A DNA stretch of 15,492 nt. Source: Bacillota bacterium (lineage in GTDB: Bacteria; Bacillota; Clostridia; Acetivibrionales; DTU013). A model generated the notes under the pieces. It saw only the letters and a program-made list of their open reading frames with translations. It searched no databases and was not told the origin of the DNA. Location of the stretch: contig JAEYON010000079.1 of the NCBI GenBank assembly GCA_023411645.1, positions 1-15,492 on the forward strand, written 5' to 3'. Positions 7,307 through 14,238 of the stretch are shown here, piece by piece (the stretch's first letter is position 1; each line of letters begins with the position of its first letter). A program made the translations under genes and the position numbers.

Positions 7307-7327
7307 TGATGGTGACCATTTACATTT
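7288..7327. repeat. Inverted repeat across the Gre-like promoter, operator-like
   Basis: AAATGTAAACGG (7288-7299) and CCATTTACATTT (7316-7327) are inverted copies matching at 11 of 12 positions with a 16-base gap. The -35 box TTGACA lies in the gap and the left arm occupies the promoter spacer, as expected for a repressor or activator site. No regulator is assigned. Confidence 0.5.
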
Positions 7328-7410
7328 TATTGTATGCTTCATATTAAAAGGGTGACGTTGAAATTTATAACAAAAGGGTCCGGCATTTTTTCAAGGCTCC
7401 CTGAGCTTCC

Positions 7411-9228
7411 TTACGCTGTCGGGGTGGATTCTCCCGGTTCCTGCTTCTGATACTGAAGCAAATATAAGGAATAGTACATGCCCTTCCTGGCAAGCAGCTC
7501 CTGATGGTTTCCTGATTCTCTTACCTTGCCCTTATGCAGCACTATAATATTGTCTGCGTGCTGGATAGTCGACAGTCTGTGGGCAATAACGATGGTGGTG
7601 CGGTTCCTTGTCAGCTTTCCCAGTGCGTCCTGTATGAGCAGCTCTGTCTCCGTATCGATATTTGAGGTGGCTTCATCAAGTACCAGTATGGTGGGGTCAA
7701 AGGCCAGAGCGCGGGCAAAAGCGAGCAATTGCCTCTGGCCTGACGAGAAAGTGGAACCACGCTCCATCACCTCTGAGTCGTATCCGTCGGGTAACTTGCT
7801 GATGAAACCGTCTGCGTTAACGTATTGCGCAACTGCCTTGATTTTCTCGTCAGAAATGCTATCCTCATTGAGTCGGATATTGTCCTTGAGTTTACCGCTG
7901 AACAGGAAAACATCCTGCAGGACAACGCCTATATACCGCCTTAGATCATCCTTTCGAAGCTCTTTAATATTTATGCCGTCGATGAAAATCTCACCGCGCT
8001 GAATCTCGTACAATCGGCTCATAAGGCTAATAATCGACGTTTTGCCTGCTCCGGTGGCACCGACGATCGCCACTGTTTTTCCGGCAGGCACCTTGAAACT
8101 GACATCCCGGAGTACCCAGTCCTCTTCATTATATGCAAACCAGACATTTCTGAATTCGATATCGCCTTTGAGAGCGGTGTTTCCCGGATGTCTTGTTCCG
8201 TTATCCTCCTCTGCATGTGCGTCAAGGATCTGAAAAACTCTTTCTGATGATGCCATGGAGGATTGCAGTATATTGTATTTTTCCGCAAGGTCATTGATTG
8301 GATGGAAAAGCATTGAGATGTAATTTACGAAGGAATACAGGATACCGAAGGTAAGTGTGCCTTGGAGTACACTTCTTCCGCCGAACCAGAGCAGCAGTGC
8401 CATCGCAAAGGAGGACAGAAGCTCGATGACGGGACGGAACAGTCCGAAAGTCACTACTTCACTCATGACTGCCTTTTTATACTCTTTTCCGGTCTCGTCA
8501 AATTTGTCGAAGTTCTCTTTTTCTTTGTGAAACATCTGAATAATACGCATGCCTGAAATATTTTCTGAAATGGCCGAATTTATCTTGGCAAGTGATATAC
8601 GCACATTCCTGTATACCTTTCGGATCCGGATTCTGAAAAATATCGTAAGCACTATTACTACAGGCATTACAGCAAGTGTGATTAATGTAAGTGTGACATT
8701 AAGCCGGAACATAATCACGACTGTACCAGCCAACAATACAAAATCCTTTATTAAAGTAACAAGCACATTGGTATACATATCATTCAGCGTTTCTGTGTCA
8801 TTCGTAACACGGGTGACAAGCCGCCCGATCGGGTTTTTATCAAAATAAGACAGCGGCATCCTCTGCAGGTGTGAAAAGAGCCGCTGGCGCAGGTTATATA
8901 TAATTGACTGTCCGGCATAGCTGAGCACATAGATTTGGAGCAGGTTGAACAGAAAGCCGGCAATGACCAGAAGCAAAAAATAGAGACCCATCCGGTTCAA
9001 TGAAGCTGTATCTCCCGCCTTGATGAAATCGTCAATGGCCAGACCCATGAGAAACGGCCTTATAAGATCAGCAGCAGTGGAGGCAAACAACAAGAGAATT
9101 GCCAGTACAAATAAGTACCAGTATTGGGCGGCATAGGACAGAAGCCTTTTCATCAGGCGAGCGTCATAAGCCTTCGCATTGAGCTCTTCTTCCTGAAAGT
9201 CATTGATTTCCGGTTTATTATCTGCCAT
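7411..9228 (-). CDS. ABC exporter half-transporter, catalytic-glutamate subunit
   Basis: Fused permease-ATPase of the multidrug/lipid exporter class. The 605-residue protein has six membrane segments (about 35-305), then an ATPase domain: Walker A GATGAGKT (390-397), Q-loop Gln438, signature FSSGQ (494-498), Walker B ILVLDE (514-519) with the catalytic Glu519, and switch His550. The signature departs from LSGGQ, whereas Walker B is canonical. This is the reverse of the partner encoded just upstream, so the two likely form an asymmetric heterodimer like BmrC/BmrD or TM287/TM288. Its ATG at 9228 follows the partner's stop by one base, and the GAGGAGG ribosome site is inside the partner gene, indicating translational coupling. 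Substrate unknown; multidrug efflux is the usual guess. The N terminus has a charged tail (residues 1-28). Confidence 0.93.
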   Translation of the reverse strand: MADNKPEINDFQEEELNAKAYDARLMKRLLSYAAQYWYLFVLAILLLFASTAADLIRPFLMGLAIDDFIKAGDTASLNRMGLYFLLLVIAGFLFNLLQIYVLSYAGQSIIYNLRQRLFSHLQRMPLSYFDKNPIGRLVTRVTNDTETLNDMYTNVLVTLIKDFVLLAGTVVIMFRLNVTLTLITLAVMPVVIVLTIFFRIRIRKVYRNVRISLAKINSAISENISGMRIIQMFHKEKENFDKFDETGKEYKKAVMSEVVTFGLFRPVIELLSSFAMALLLWFGGRSVLQGTLTFGILYSFVNYISMLFHPINDLAEKYNILQSSMASSERVFQILDAHAEEDNGTRHPGNTALKGDIEFRNVWFAYNEEDWVLRDVSFKVPAGKTVAIVGATGAGKTSIISLMSRLYEIQRGEIFIDGINIKELRKDDLRRYIGVVLQDVFLFSGKLKDNIRLNEDSISDEKIKAVAQYVNADGFISKLPDGYDSEVMERGSTFSSGQRQLLAFARALAFDPTILVLDEATSNIDTETELLIQDALGKLTRNRTTIVIAHRLSTIQHADNIIVLHKGKVRESGNHQELLARKGMYYSLYLLQYQKQEPGESTPTA

Positions 9229-9229
9229 A

Positions 9230-11047
9230 CTACTCCACCTCCTCTATCTCGTCGGCCAAAAGTTGCCGCATGTAAAGATTGTGATAATATCCGCCGAATT
9301 CGATCAGTGATGCGTGAGTTCCGCGTTCAATAATTTCTCCGTCGTCTAGCACAATGATCTCATCAGCGTCCTTAACTGCGGAGATCCTGTGGGAGATAAT
9401 TATGCTGGTGCGCTGCTTCATGAGGAGCTTCAGGTCTGCGAGAATACTCTCCTCTGTCTTTGCATCTACTGCCGACAGGCAGTCGTCAAGTATCAGAATG
9501 GAGGGTGAACCAAGCACGGCTCTTGCTATGGCAACGCGCTGTTTCTGGCCGCCCGACAACGTGACGCCGCGCTCTCCAACCATGGTGTCAAACTGTCTGG
9601 GGAATTCTATGATATTATCATATAACCTTGCTGTTCTTGATGCGTTTTCAATCTCCTCATCTGTGAGATCACGATAAAAATCTATATTGTTGCGGATGGT
9701 GTCTGAGAAAAGGAAGGTTTCCTGGGGAACACATCCTATACTGGTACGTAGTTTGGACAGGGGTATATCATTTACATCCCTGCCGTCTATGAAAAGGGTA
9801 CCCTGCGGTACAGACAGCAATCTTGGAATCAGGTTGATCAACGTGGTTTTACCGCTGCCGGTTCGCCCGACAATGGCAAGCGTTTTGCCTTTTTCAACGC
9901 AGACGCTGATATTTTTCAGTACCGGCTCTTTCGAACCGGGATAGGTGAAAGACAAATCCCTGAATTCCAGATAACCGTTTAATCGGCTTTCTCCGGAATA
10001 TGTCCCGGCCCCAGCGGCAGGATCGCTTTTATTAACACTGAGAGTTGTACCTGTACTGGCATCCGTTTCACTTTCCTTGTCTGTGATCTCAGGCTTCTCA
10101 TCCATGATCGTACTGATCCTTTCCAGCGATACAGAACCCCTTTGAAAGATATTGGCCACCCAGCCCAGTGCAGTAATTGGCCAAATCAACAGACCAAGAT
10201 ATGAATTGAATGCGACAAAATCTCCCAATGACAGAGCCCCTTCGATAACGAGAATACCACCATACCAAAGAGCTATGACAAATGATATGGAGGAGATCAG
10301 CATTACGCTTGGAAACATCATACTCATCAGCCGGACAAATTTCAAATTAGCTTCTTTGTTGATTCTATTGACCTGTTCAAACTTTTCACTTTCCTTTTGC
10401 TCCTGGACAAAGGACTTAATGACCCGGATGCCGGAGAAGTTCTCTCTTGCCGTCTCTGTCAGATTTGAAAATGCCTCCTGCTGCTTTTTAACAGTGGCCT
10501 CCATAATCTTCATAAAGAACAAAACGGTAACAGCCAGAAATAGAAGCGGAGCAAAGCAGGCTGCTGTCAGACGTAGGCCGGCGGTGACCAGCATCATCAC
10601 AAGCGCCGCAACAGGGATCAGCAGGCAGTCTATGGCAAAGATGATCCCCTGACCCGTGGCCATAGTGACATTGTTCATATCATTGGTGGCATGTGCCATC
10701 AGGTCGCCAGTTTTGTGGACATTAAAGTAATTGGTCGAAAGTCTCTGTAGATGTGCGTAAAATCGATTTCTAAAGGAGTGCTCAATGGTTCTGGACACAC
10801 CATACAGCGTATATCTGAACAAAAACCTGAACACGGCAATGCCCACGGCAATAAGGGCTATAGTGACTGCGAATCTGGTAAGCTGCGCTAATGTCAGGGT
10901 GCCGCTCTCCAGATAATCTGTAGCATCTCCGAGTATTTTCGGCATCACCAACTGAAGAACGTCCACTCCAAGTAAAAACACTACACCCAGAGCATATCTT
11001 AATTTATATTTCAGCAATAGATCCTTAATATATCGCAAAGTGCCCAT
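9230..11047 (-). CDS. ABC exporter half-transporter, degenerate-ATPase subunit
   Basis: First gene of the exporter pair. The 605 residues hold six membrane segments (about 15-300) and an ATPase domain: Walker A GRTGSGKT (394-401), PQE Q-loop (Gln442), canonical signature LSGGQ (497-501), Walker B LILDD (518-522) and switch His553. The residue after the Walker B aspartate is Asp522 instead of the catalytic glutamate. In heterodimeric exporters this marks the non-hydrolytic ATP site, which is completed by the partner's degenerate FSSGQ signature. A hydrophilic Ser/Thr/Asp-rich linker (about 320-357) between the two domains is longer than usual. AGGAGAGG six bases before the ATG at 11047 supports the start. 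The upstream region contains a MITE-like element whose left end begins 54 bases from the start codon. Confidence 0.93.
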   Translation of the reverse strand: MGTLRYIKDLLLKYKLRYALGVVFLLGVDVLQLVMPKILGDATDYLESGTLTLAQLTRFAVTIALIAVGIAVFRFLFRYTLYGVSRTIEHSFRNRFYAHLQRLSTNYFNVHKTGDLMAHATNDMNNVTMATGQGIIFAIDCLLIPVAALVMMLVTAGLRLTAACFAPLLFLAVTVLFFMKIMEATVKKQQEAFSNLTETARENFSGIRVIKSFVQEQKESEKFEQVNRINKEANLKFVRLMSMMFPSVMLISSISFVIALWYGGILVIEGALSLGDFVAFNSYLGLLIWPITALGWVANIFQRGSVSLERISTIMDEKPEITDKESETDASTGTTLSVNKSDPAAGAGTYSGESRLNGYLEFRDLSFTYPGSKEPVLKNISVCVEKGKTLAIVGRTGSGKTTLINLIPRLLSVPQGTLFIDGRDVNDIPLSKLRTSIGCVPQETFLFSDTIRNNIDFYRDLTDEEIENASRTARLYDNIIEFPRQFDTMVGERGVTLSGGQKQRVAIARAVLGSPSILILDDCLSAVDAKTEESILADLKLLMKQRTSIIISHRISAVKDADEIIVLDDGEIIERGTHASLIEFGGYYHNLYMRQLLADEIEEVE

Positions 11048-11100
11048 ATATACCTCTCCTACTTAGGTTACTGTTCAGACGTAAGTATTCTTATGTATTA

Positions 11101-11307
11101 TGAGCTATTGTACAATATAAGGAAACTTTTGCGGAATGCAGCTTAGAGATATATAGTCAGAGCGAGGATAAGCAAGTCGACTGTCTGAGCAAAAATGCAT
11201 CTTTATAAATATTTACTAAAGCATTTTTGCGAGTTTCCACTTGCCCGAGATGAACTATATAGCTCTTGCGAATGAAGATCTTGTTTCCGTTATTGTGCAA
11301 TAGTTCA
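11101..11307. mobile_element. MITE-like element with 25-26 bp terminal inverted repeats
   Basis: The left end (11101-11126) and the reverse complement of the right end (11283-11307) align as TGA-R-CTATTG-Y-ACAATA followed by GGAAAC, with few differences. Further inverted pairs nest inwards: GAGATATATAGT (11146-11157) against ACTATATAGCTC (11254-11265), GCAAGT (11172-11177) against ACTTGC (11239-11244), and a perfect 10-bp GCAAAAATGC (11189-11198) against GCATTTTTGC (11221-11230) around a 22-base AT-rich centre. No coding capacity is convincing. Terminal repeats plus short length and no transposase suggest a non-autonomous insertion element. No clear target-site duplication is seen. Alternatively it is a large structured RNA or regulatory palindrome. 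It occupies most of the 425-base gene-free gap between the ABC operon and the HD gene. Confidence 0.65.
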
Positions 11308-11377
11308 GGAACATTAACCCCTCAACGCTCTTATAAACATTGTACCATAATAAACTATATTTACGCATCTATCTTTG

Positions 11378-11417
11378 ATATAATATCTGCATATGAGCCG
11401 GTATGCAGATATTATAT
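11378..11417. promoter_or_regulatory. Perfect 16-bp inverted repeat with -10 box, before the HD-fabZ operon
   Basis: ATATAATATCTGCATA (11378-11393) is followed by an 8-base spacer TGAGCCGG and then its exact reverse complement (11402-11417). A TATAAT (11379-11384) lies in the left arm and could be the -10 box, with a poor -35 (TATATT, 17 bases upstream). It is either an operator over the promoter or, if transcribed, a strong leader hairpin 55 bases before the start codon. The loop GCCGG could pair with CCGGC at 11422-11426 (possible pseudoknot). No U tract follows, so it is not a terminator. Confidence 0.6.
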
Positions 11418-11472
11418 GCCTCCGGCGGAATTAATGGCCGTATACTGATTGCTATAAAAACAGGAGGTTTTT

Positions 11473-12069
11473 ATGGGACTTGATCATTATCTGCAGACCG
11501 TGCGCAAATTAAATAACATGGGCCGTTGGTCAACAGATTTTATGCACCAGAGGGCAACTGTCAGCGAGCACTCCTTCTTTGTAGCACAGGTCGGACAGAT
11601 GCTGGCGCTTATCGAGGAACAGAATGGCAACACTATTGACTGGGGCAGACTGATGAAAAAGCTACTCAACCATGATGTAGTCGAGTCCATGACCGGTGAT
11701 ATCATTAGCACGGTAAAGTATAAGAATGAAGAGTTCAGGGATATGCTTAATATACTTGAAAAAGAGGTGGTTGAGGAGAATTTGCTGGCTGATGTAGAGG
11801 AGCCATATAAAAGCATGTACAGAGATATTCTGTTTGACGGAAAGGATGACACGATAGAAGGTAAGATCCTCAAATGTGCGGACTACATTGATGCGCTAAT
11901 AGAATGTGTCAATGAGGTTCGGCTCAATAATCTGGATCCTTTTGTGCATAAATATCATGTTATTACTGAAAGCTTGCTCCATTCGGATCTTGCCAGTGTG
12001 AAATACTTTATACAGTCCATATTACCCGGTCTTGTAAAAGGATGCAGGGCTCTGGAAAAAAATCAATAA
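11473..12069 (+). CDS. YfbR-like HD-domain 5'-deoxynucleotidase
   Basis: Metal-dependent HD phosphohydrolase. The family removes phosphate from deoxynucleoside 5'-monophosphates in nucleotide pool control. The 198-residue protein keeps the E. coli YfbR active-site pattern at near-identical positions: Arg18-Trp19 (GRW), His33 (SEHS), His67-Asp68 and Glu71 (NHDVVESMTGD), and Asp137 (KCADYIDAL). TGD and the following K-Y segment also match. AGGAGG five or six bases before the ATG at 11473 supports the start. It is separated from fabZ by 17 bases and is probably co-transcribed, although the functional link is unclear. A large inverted repeat lies upstream. The exact nucleotide specificity is inferred from family membership. 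Confidence 0.85.
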   Translation: MGLDHYLQTVRKLNNMGRWSTDFMHQRATVSEHSFFVAQVGQMLALIEEQNGNTIDWGRLMKKLLNHDVVESMTGDIISTVKYKNEEFRDMLNILEKEVVEENLLADVEEPYKSMYRDILFDGKDDTIEGKILKCADYIDALIECVNEVRLNNLDPFVHKYHVITESLLHSDLASVKYFIQSILPGLVKGCRALEKNQ

Positions 12070-12086
12070 ATAGATGAGGTGCAAAG

Positions 12087-12539
12087 ATGCTATCCAATGT
12101 TGAAATTCAAAAAATATTACCCCACAGGTACCCGTTTTTGCTGGTGGACAGGATCATTGAGCTGGAGCCCGGCAAAAGAGCCGTGGGTATTAAAAATGTG
12201 ACTGTCAATGAACCGTTTTTCCAGGGACATTTCCCGGGGTTTCCGATAATGCCCGGAGTGCTGATTGTCGAGGCGCTTGCCCAAACGGCAGGTATCGCTG
12301 TAAATGCTGAGAGTGCAGGTGCACAGGAAGCATCAGGTGATGCGAAGTTGGGTGTCTTCGCAAGTATTGATGCAATGAAATTCAAAAAACAGGTCATGCC
12401 TGGGGATACGCTGCGTTTGGAAGCGGAAATACTCTCCTCGAAAATGGGTATTGTCAAGGCAAACGTAAAAGCAACCGTCGAGGATAAGCTCGCGGCAGAA
12501 GGAGAAATACGCTTTGCCATGACTTCTGTTAAGAAATGA
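12087..12539 (+). CDS. fabZ: (3R)-hydroxyacyl-ACP dehydratase FabZ
   Basis: Hot-dog-fold dehydratase of type II fatty acid synthesis that converts 3-hydroxyacyl-ACP to trans-2-enoyl-ACP. At 150 residues it has the family length. Catalytic His48 lies in FFQGHFPGFPIMPG (44-57) and Glu62 in the VEALAQ helix (61-66). N-terminal HRYPFLLVDR (13-22) is the conserved start of the family. A short Ala/Gly/Glu-rich stretch (74-86) interrupts the usual spacing after the central helix. GAGGTG precedes the ATG. No other fatty-acid gene is adjacent, so fabZ stands apart from a fab cluster here and pairs with the HD nucleotidase gene. Confidence 0.95.
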   Translation: MLSNVEIQKILPHRYPFLLVDRIIELEPGKRAVGIKNVTVNEPFFQGHFPGFPIMPGVLIVEALAQTAGIAVNAESAGAQEASGDAKLGVFASIDAMKFKKQVMPGDTLRLEAEILSSKMGIVKANVKATVEDKLAAEGEIRFAMTSVKK

Positions 12540-12574
12540 TAAAAACCGGTCACGTGAATAACAGTCTGGTATAG

Positions 12575-13984
12575 TCAGCTCACAGCGAGTTTTTTCCTGG
12601 CTTCAAGAAACAATTCGCCTACCTTGTATATGTCTCCGGCTCCCATTGTAATGATGAGATCACCGGGTTCTGCATTTTTATCTAAAAAATCTGCAATGCG
12701 CTCAAATTCCTTGATATAGAAAACCTTTTTACCGGTTTCCGCAATCCTGTCTGCCATCATTGCGGCATTGACCTCGCCGGTATCGGCCTCTCTCGCCGCA
12801 TAGATATCTGACAATATTACAATGTCGGCCTCTTCAAACGCGGTTGAATACTCGTTCATCAAAAACTTGGTCCGAGTGTAGGTGTGAGGCTGAAAAACAC
12901 ACCAGATTTTGGAATAGCCGCAATTTAAAGCTGCTTTCAATGTCGCTGATACTTCGGTAGGATGGTGTGCATAATCGTCCATGACCGTTACACCTTCGCT
13001 GTTTCCCTTCAGTTCGAAGCGCCTGCCGGTACCGCTGAATTTCTGAAGTGCTTTTGCCGCGGAAGCAGCAGAACACCCCATAATACTGCATGCTGCGATT
13101 GCCGCAAGTGAATTGCTCACATTATGCAACCCGGGTACCTTCAGTTTAATATCGCATATCTGCTCATTTTGATAAAGCAACGTGTATGTAGCACAACCAA
13201 GGCTATCATAGGTGATATTAGCTGCACTCCAGGTACATCGGTTATTCTCGATGCCAAAGGTGATCTTGTTGCAAAGGGCATGCTGTAAGATTTCTAAGGC
13301 TGTTTGATCATCGCCGTTGACCACCAGATAACCGTTCTGCGGGACAAGATTCGAGAATTTTAGAAAGGCGTTTCTAAACTCGCCAAAATCTTTGAAATAA
13401 TCTGCGTGGTCATATTCAATATTCAAAATAACGGCCAGAGATGGATGAAACTTTAAAAAGCTTTCAGTATATTCACAGGCCTCGGCAATGAAATAACTGC
13501 TTGTTCCGATCCTTGTAGTTCCTCCGATGGCCTTAAGTTCACCGCCAATATGTATTGTCGGATCCAGGCCCTCCTCCAGCATGATCATTGCAACCATCGA
13601 GGTGGTGGTGGTTTTCCCGTGAGTGCCTGATACAGCAATGCTGTTGGGATATTTTTTCATAATCTCGCCGAGAAGTGTCGCTCTGTCCATACAAGGGATA
13701 CCGATCTGCGATGCGGCAATGAGTTCAGGATTATTCGGCTTCACGGCAGCCGTATATATCACGAGGTCGGCGCCGGTGATGTTTTCAGCCTGATGACCGA
13801 TCGAAATCCTGACTCCCATTTTTTCTAATTTTTGTGTAATCGAAGATGACTTCAAATCAGAGCCTGTAACTGTATAACCCTGATAAATCAGTATCTCAGC
13901 CAACCCACTCATGCTGATTCCACCGATTCCTGCCATATGTATTCTCTTAATCTCTTTTGAGCTTAATAGTCCTTCACCCTGCAA
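12575..13984 (-). CDS. murC: UDP-N-acetylmuramate--L-alanine ligase
   Basis: Cytoplasmic ATP-dependent Mur ligase that adds L-alanine to UDP-MurNAc, the first amino acid of the peptidoglycan stem. The 469 residues carry the UDP-binding GIGGISMSGLAEIL (19-32), ATP loop SGTHGKTTTT (119-128), EACEY (168-172), NIEYDHADYF (188-197), HNVSN (287-291), GRRFE (320-324), the DDYAHHPTE motif (336-344) and FQPHTYTRT (364-372), all typical of MurC. The chosen start is TTG at 13984, preceded by GGGAGTG at the correct distance. An alternative ATG at residue 17 (13936) would start the protein right before the GIGG motif and has a weaker site. Convergent with fabZ (36 bases apart) and divergent from purR. Confidence 0.95.
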   Translation of the reverse strand: MQGEGLLSSKEIKRIHMAGIGGISMSGLAEILIYQGYTVTGSDLKSSSITQKLEKMGVRISIGHQAENITGADLVIYTAAVKPNNPELIAASQIGIPCMDRATLLGEIMKKYPNSIAVSGTHGKTTTTSMVAMIMLEEGLDPTIHIGGELKAIGGTTRIGTSSYFIAEACEYTESFLKFHPSLAVILNIEYDHADYFKDFGEFRNAFLKFSNLVPQNGYLVVNGDDQTALEILQHALCNKITFGIENNRCTWSAANITYDSLGCATYTLLYQNEQICDIKLKVPGLHNVSNSLAAIAACSIMGCSAASAAKALQKFSGTGRRFELKGNSEGVTVMDDYAHHPTEVSATLKAALNCGYSKIWCVFQPHTYTRTKFLMNEYSTAFEEADIVILSDIYAAREADTGEVNAAMMADRIAETGKKVFYIKEFERIADFLDKNAEPGDLIITMGAGDIYKVGELFLEARKKLAVS

Positions 13985-14017
13985 ATAATAACACTCCCAT
14001 ATTTTTATTCTGCTTCA

Positions 14018-14046
14018 ATAATACAACAACTTAGTATAAAAGTAAA
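14018..14046 (-). promoter_or_regulatory. Candidate sigma-A promoter of murC
   Basis: Minus-strand TTTACT (14041-14046), a 17-base spacer, then TATTAT (14018-14023). The leader to the TTG at 13984 would be about 28 bases. The -10 matches five of six bases and the -35 four of six. Confidence 0.5.
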
Positions 14047-14100
14047 TTGAGGCCCGGCCTTATTCAAAGCATTGACCATTTCCTAATAATATATGCCATT

Positions 14101-14121
14101 TATAATATGCCGTATATTATA
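14101..14121. repeat. AT-rich inverted repeat in the murC-purR gap
   Basis: TATAATAT (14101-14108) and ATATTATA (14114-14121) are perfect inverted copies around GCCGT. A nearby AATATATGCC/AATATGCC pair forms a direct repeat at about 14089-14111. It lies between the two divergent promoters, so it might be an operator; no known site matches. Confidence 0.35.
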
Positions 14122-14164
14122 TTTGGGGGATTCCATTTTATATACTTCAGAATTCTTTACCAAT

Positions 14165-14208
14165 AAATACGGACGATTGCATCAAAAAACCGTAGAACAT
14201 TCGGAATT
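14165..14208 (+). promoter_or_regulatory. PurBox-like inverted pair upstream of purR
   Basis: The B. subtilis PurBox is AWWWCCGAACWWT, used in inverted pairs with about 16 bases between 14-base boxes. Here AAATACGGACGAT (14165-14177) matches 10 of 13 and the minus-strand AATTCCGAATGTT (14196-14208) matches 11 of 13. They are in inverted orientation with 18 bases between the 13-mers, equal to about 16 between 14-mers. The second box ends seven bases before the -10 box, so PurR binding would block RNA polymerase, fitting autoregulation. Confidence 0.55.
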
Positions 14209-14214
14209 CTATGA

Positions 14215-14220
14215 TATAAT
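14215..14220 (+). promoter_or_regulatory. -10 box of the purR promoter
   Basis: TATAAT, with no good -35 at the expected place (TAGAAC at 16 bases, GTAGAA at 17). Transcription would start about 12 bases before the ATG at 14239, giving a very short leader that still contains the ribosome site. Confidence 0.4.
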
Positions 14221-14224
14221 GAGA

Positions 14225-14234
14225 AAAAGGTGAT
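14225..14234 (+). promoter_or_regulatory. Ribosome binding site deciding the purR start
   Basis: AAAAAGGTGAT matches the 3' end of 16S rRNA well and lies at standard distance from the ATG at 14239. The nearer GTG at 14230 and ATG at 14233 are inside the site and are rejected as starts. Confidence 0.65.
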
Positions 14235-14238
14235 GTTT

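Noticed and set aside
7380..7410. Possible terminator after the ABC operon
   Set aside because: GCTC/GAGC can pair, but the stem is short and bulged and is followed by A residues instead of a T run.
7526..8002. Plus-strand 158-codon open frame
   Set aside because: It lies wholly antisense to the conserved ATPase domain of the ABC gene and has Ser-rich composition typical of a shadow frame.
10152..10652. Plus-strand 166-codon open frame
   Set aside because: Antisense to the membrane domain of the first ABC gene, with no ribosome site or family match.
11266..11448. 60-codon open frame in the gene-free gap
   Set aside because: It crosses the MITE-like right end and the 16-bp dyad, has no ribosome site and no recognisable protein pattern.
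12107..12553. Minus-strand 148-codon open frame over fabZ
   Set aside because: Mirror frame of fabZ, with no ribosome site and no recognisable domain.
12541..12574. Possible murC terminator on the minus strand (ACCAG...CCGGT then TTTTT)
   Set aside because: The stem pairs poorly with several mismatches; the T run alone is not enough.
14041..14160. Purine riboswitch before purR
   Set aside because: The TATA-rich stretch lacks the conserved purine-aptamer core and the predicted transcription start is downstream of it.
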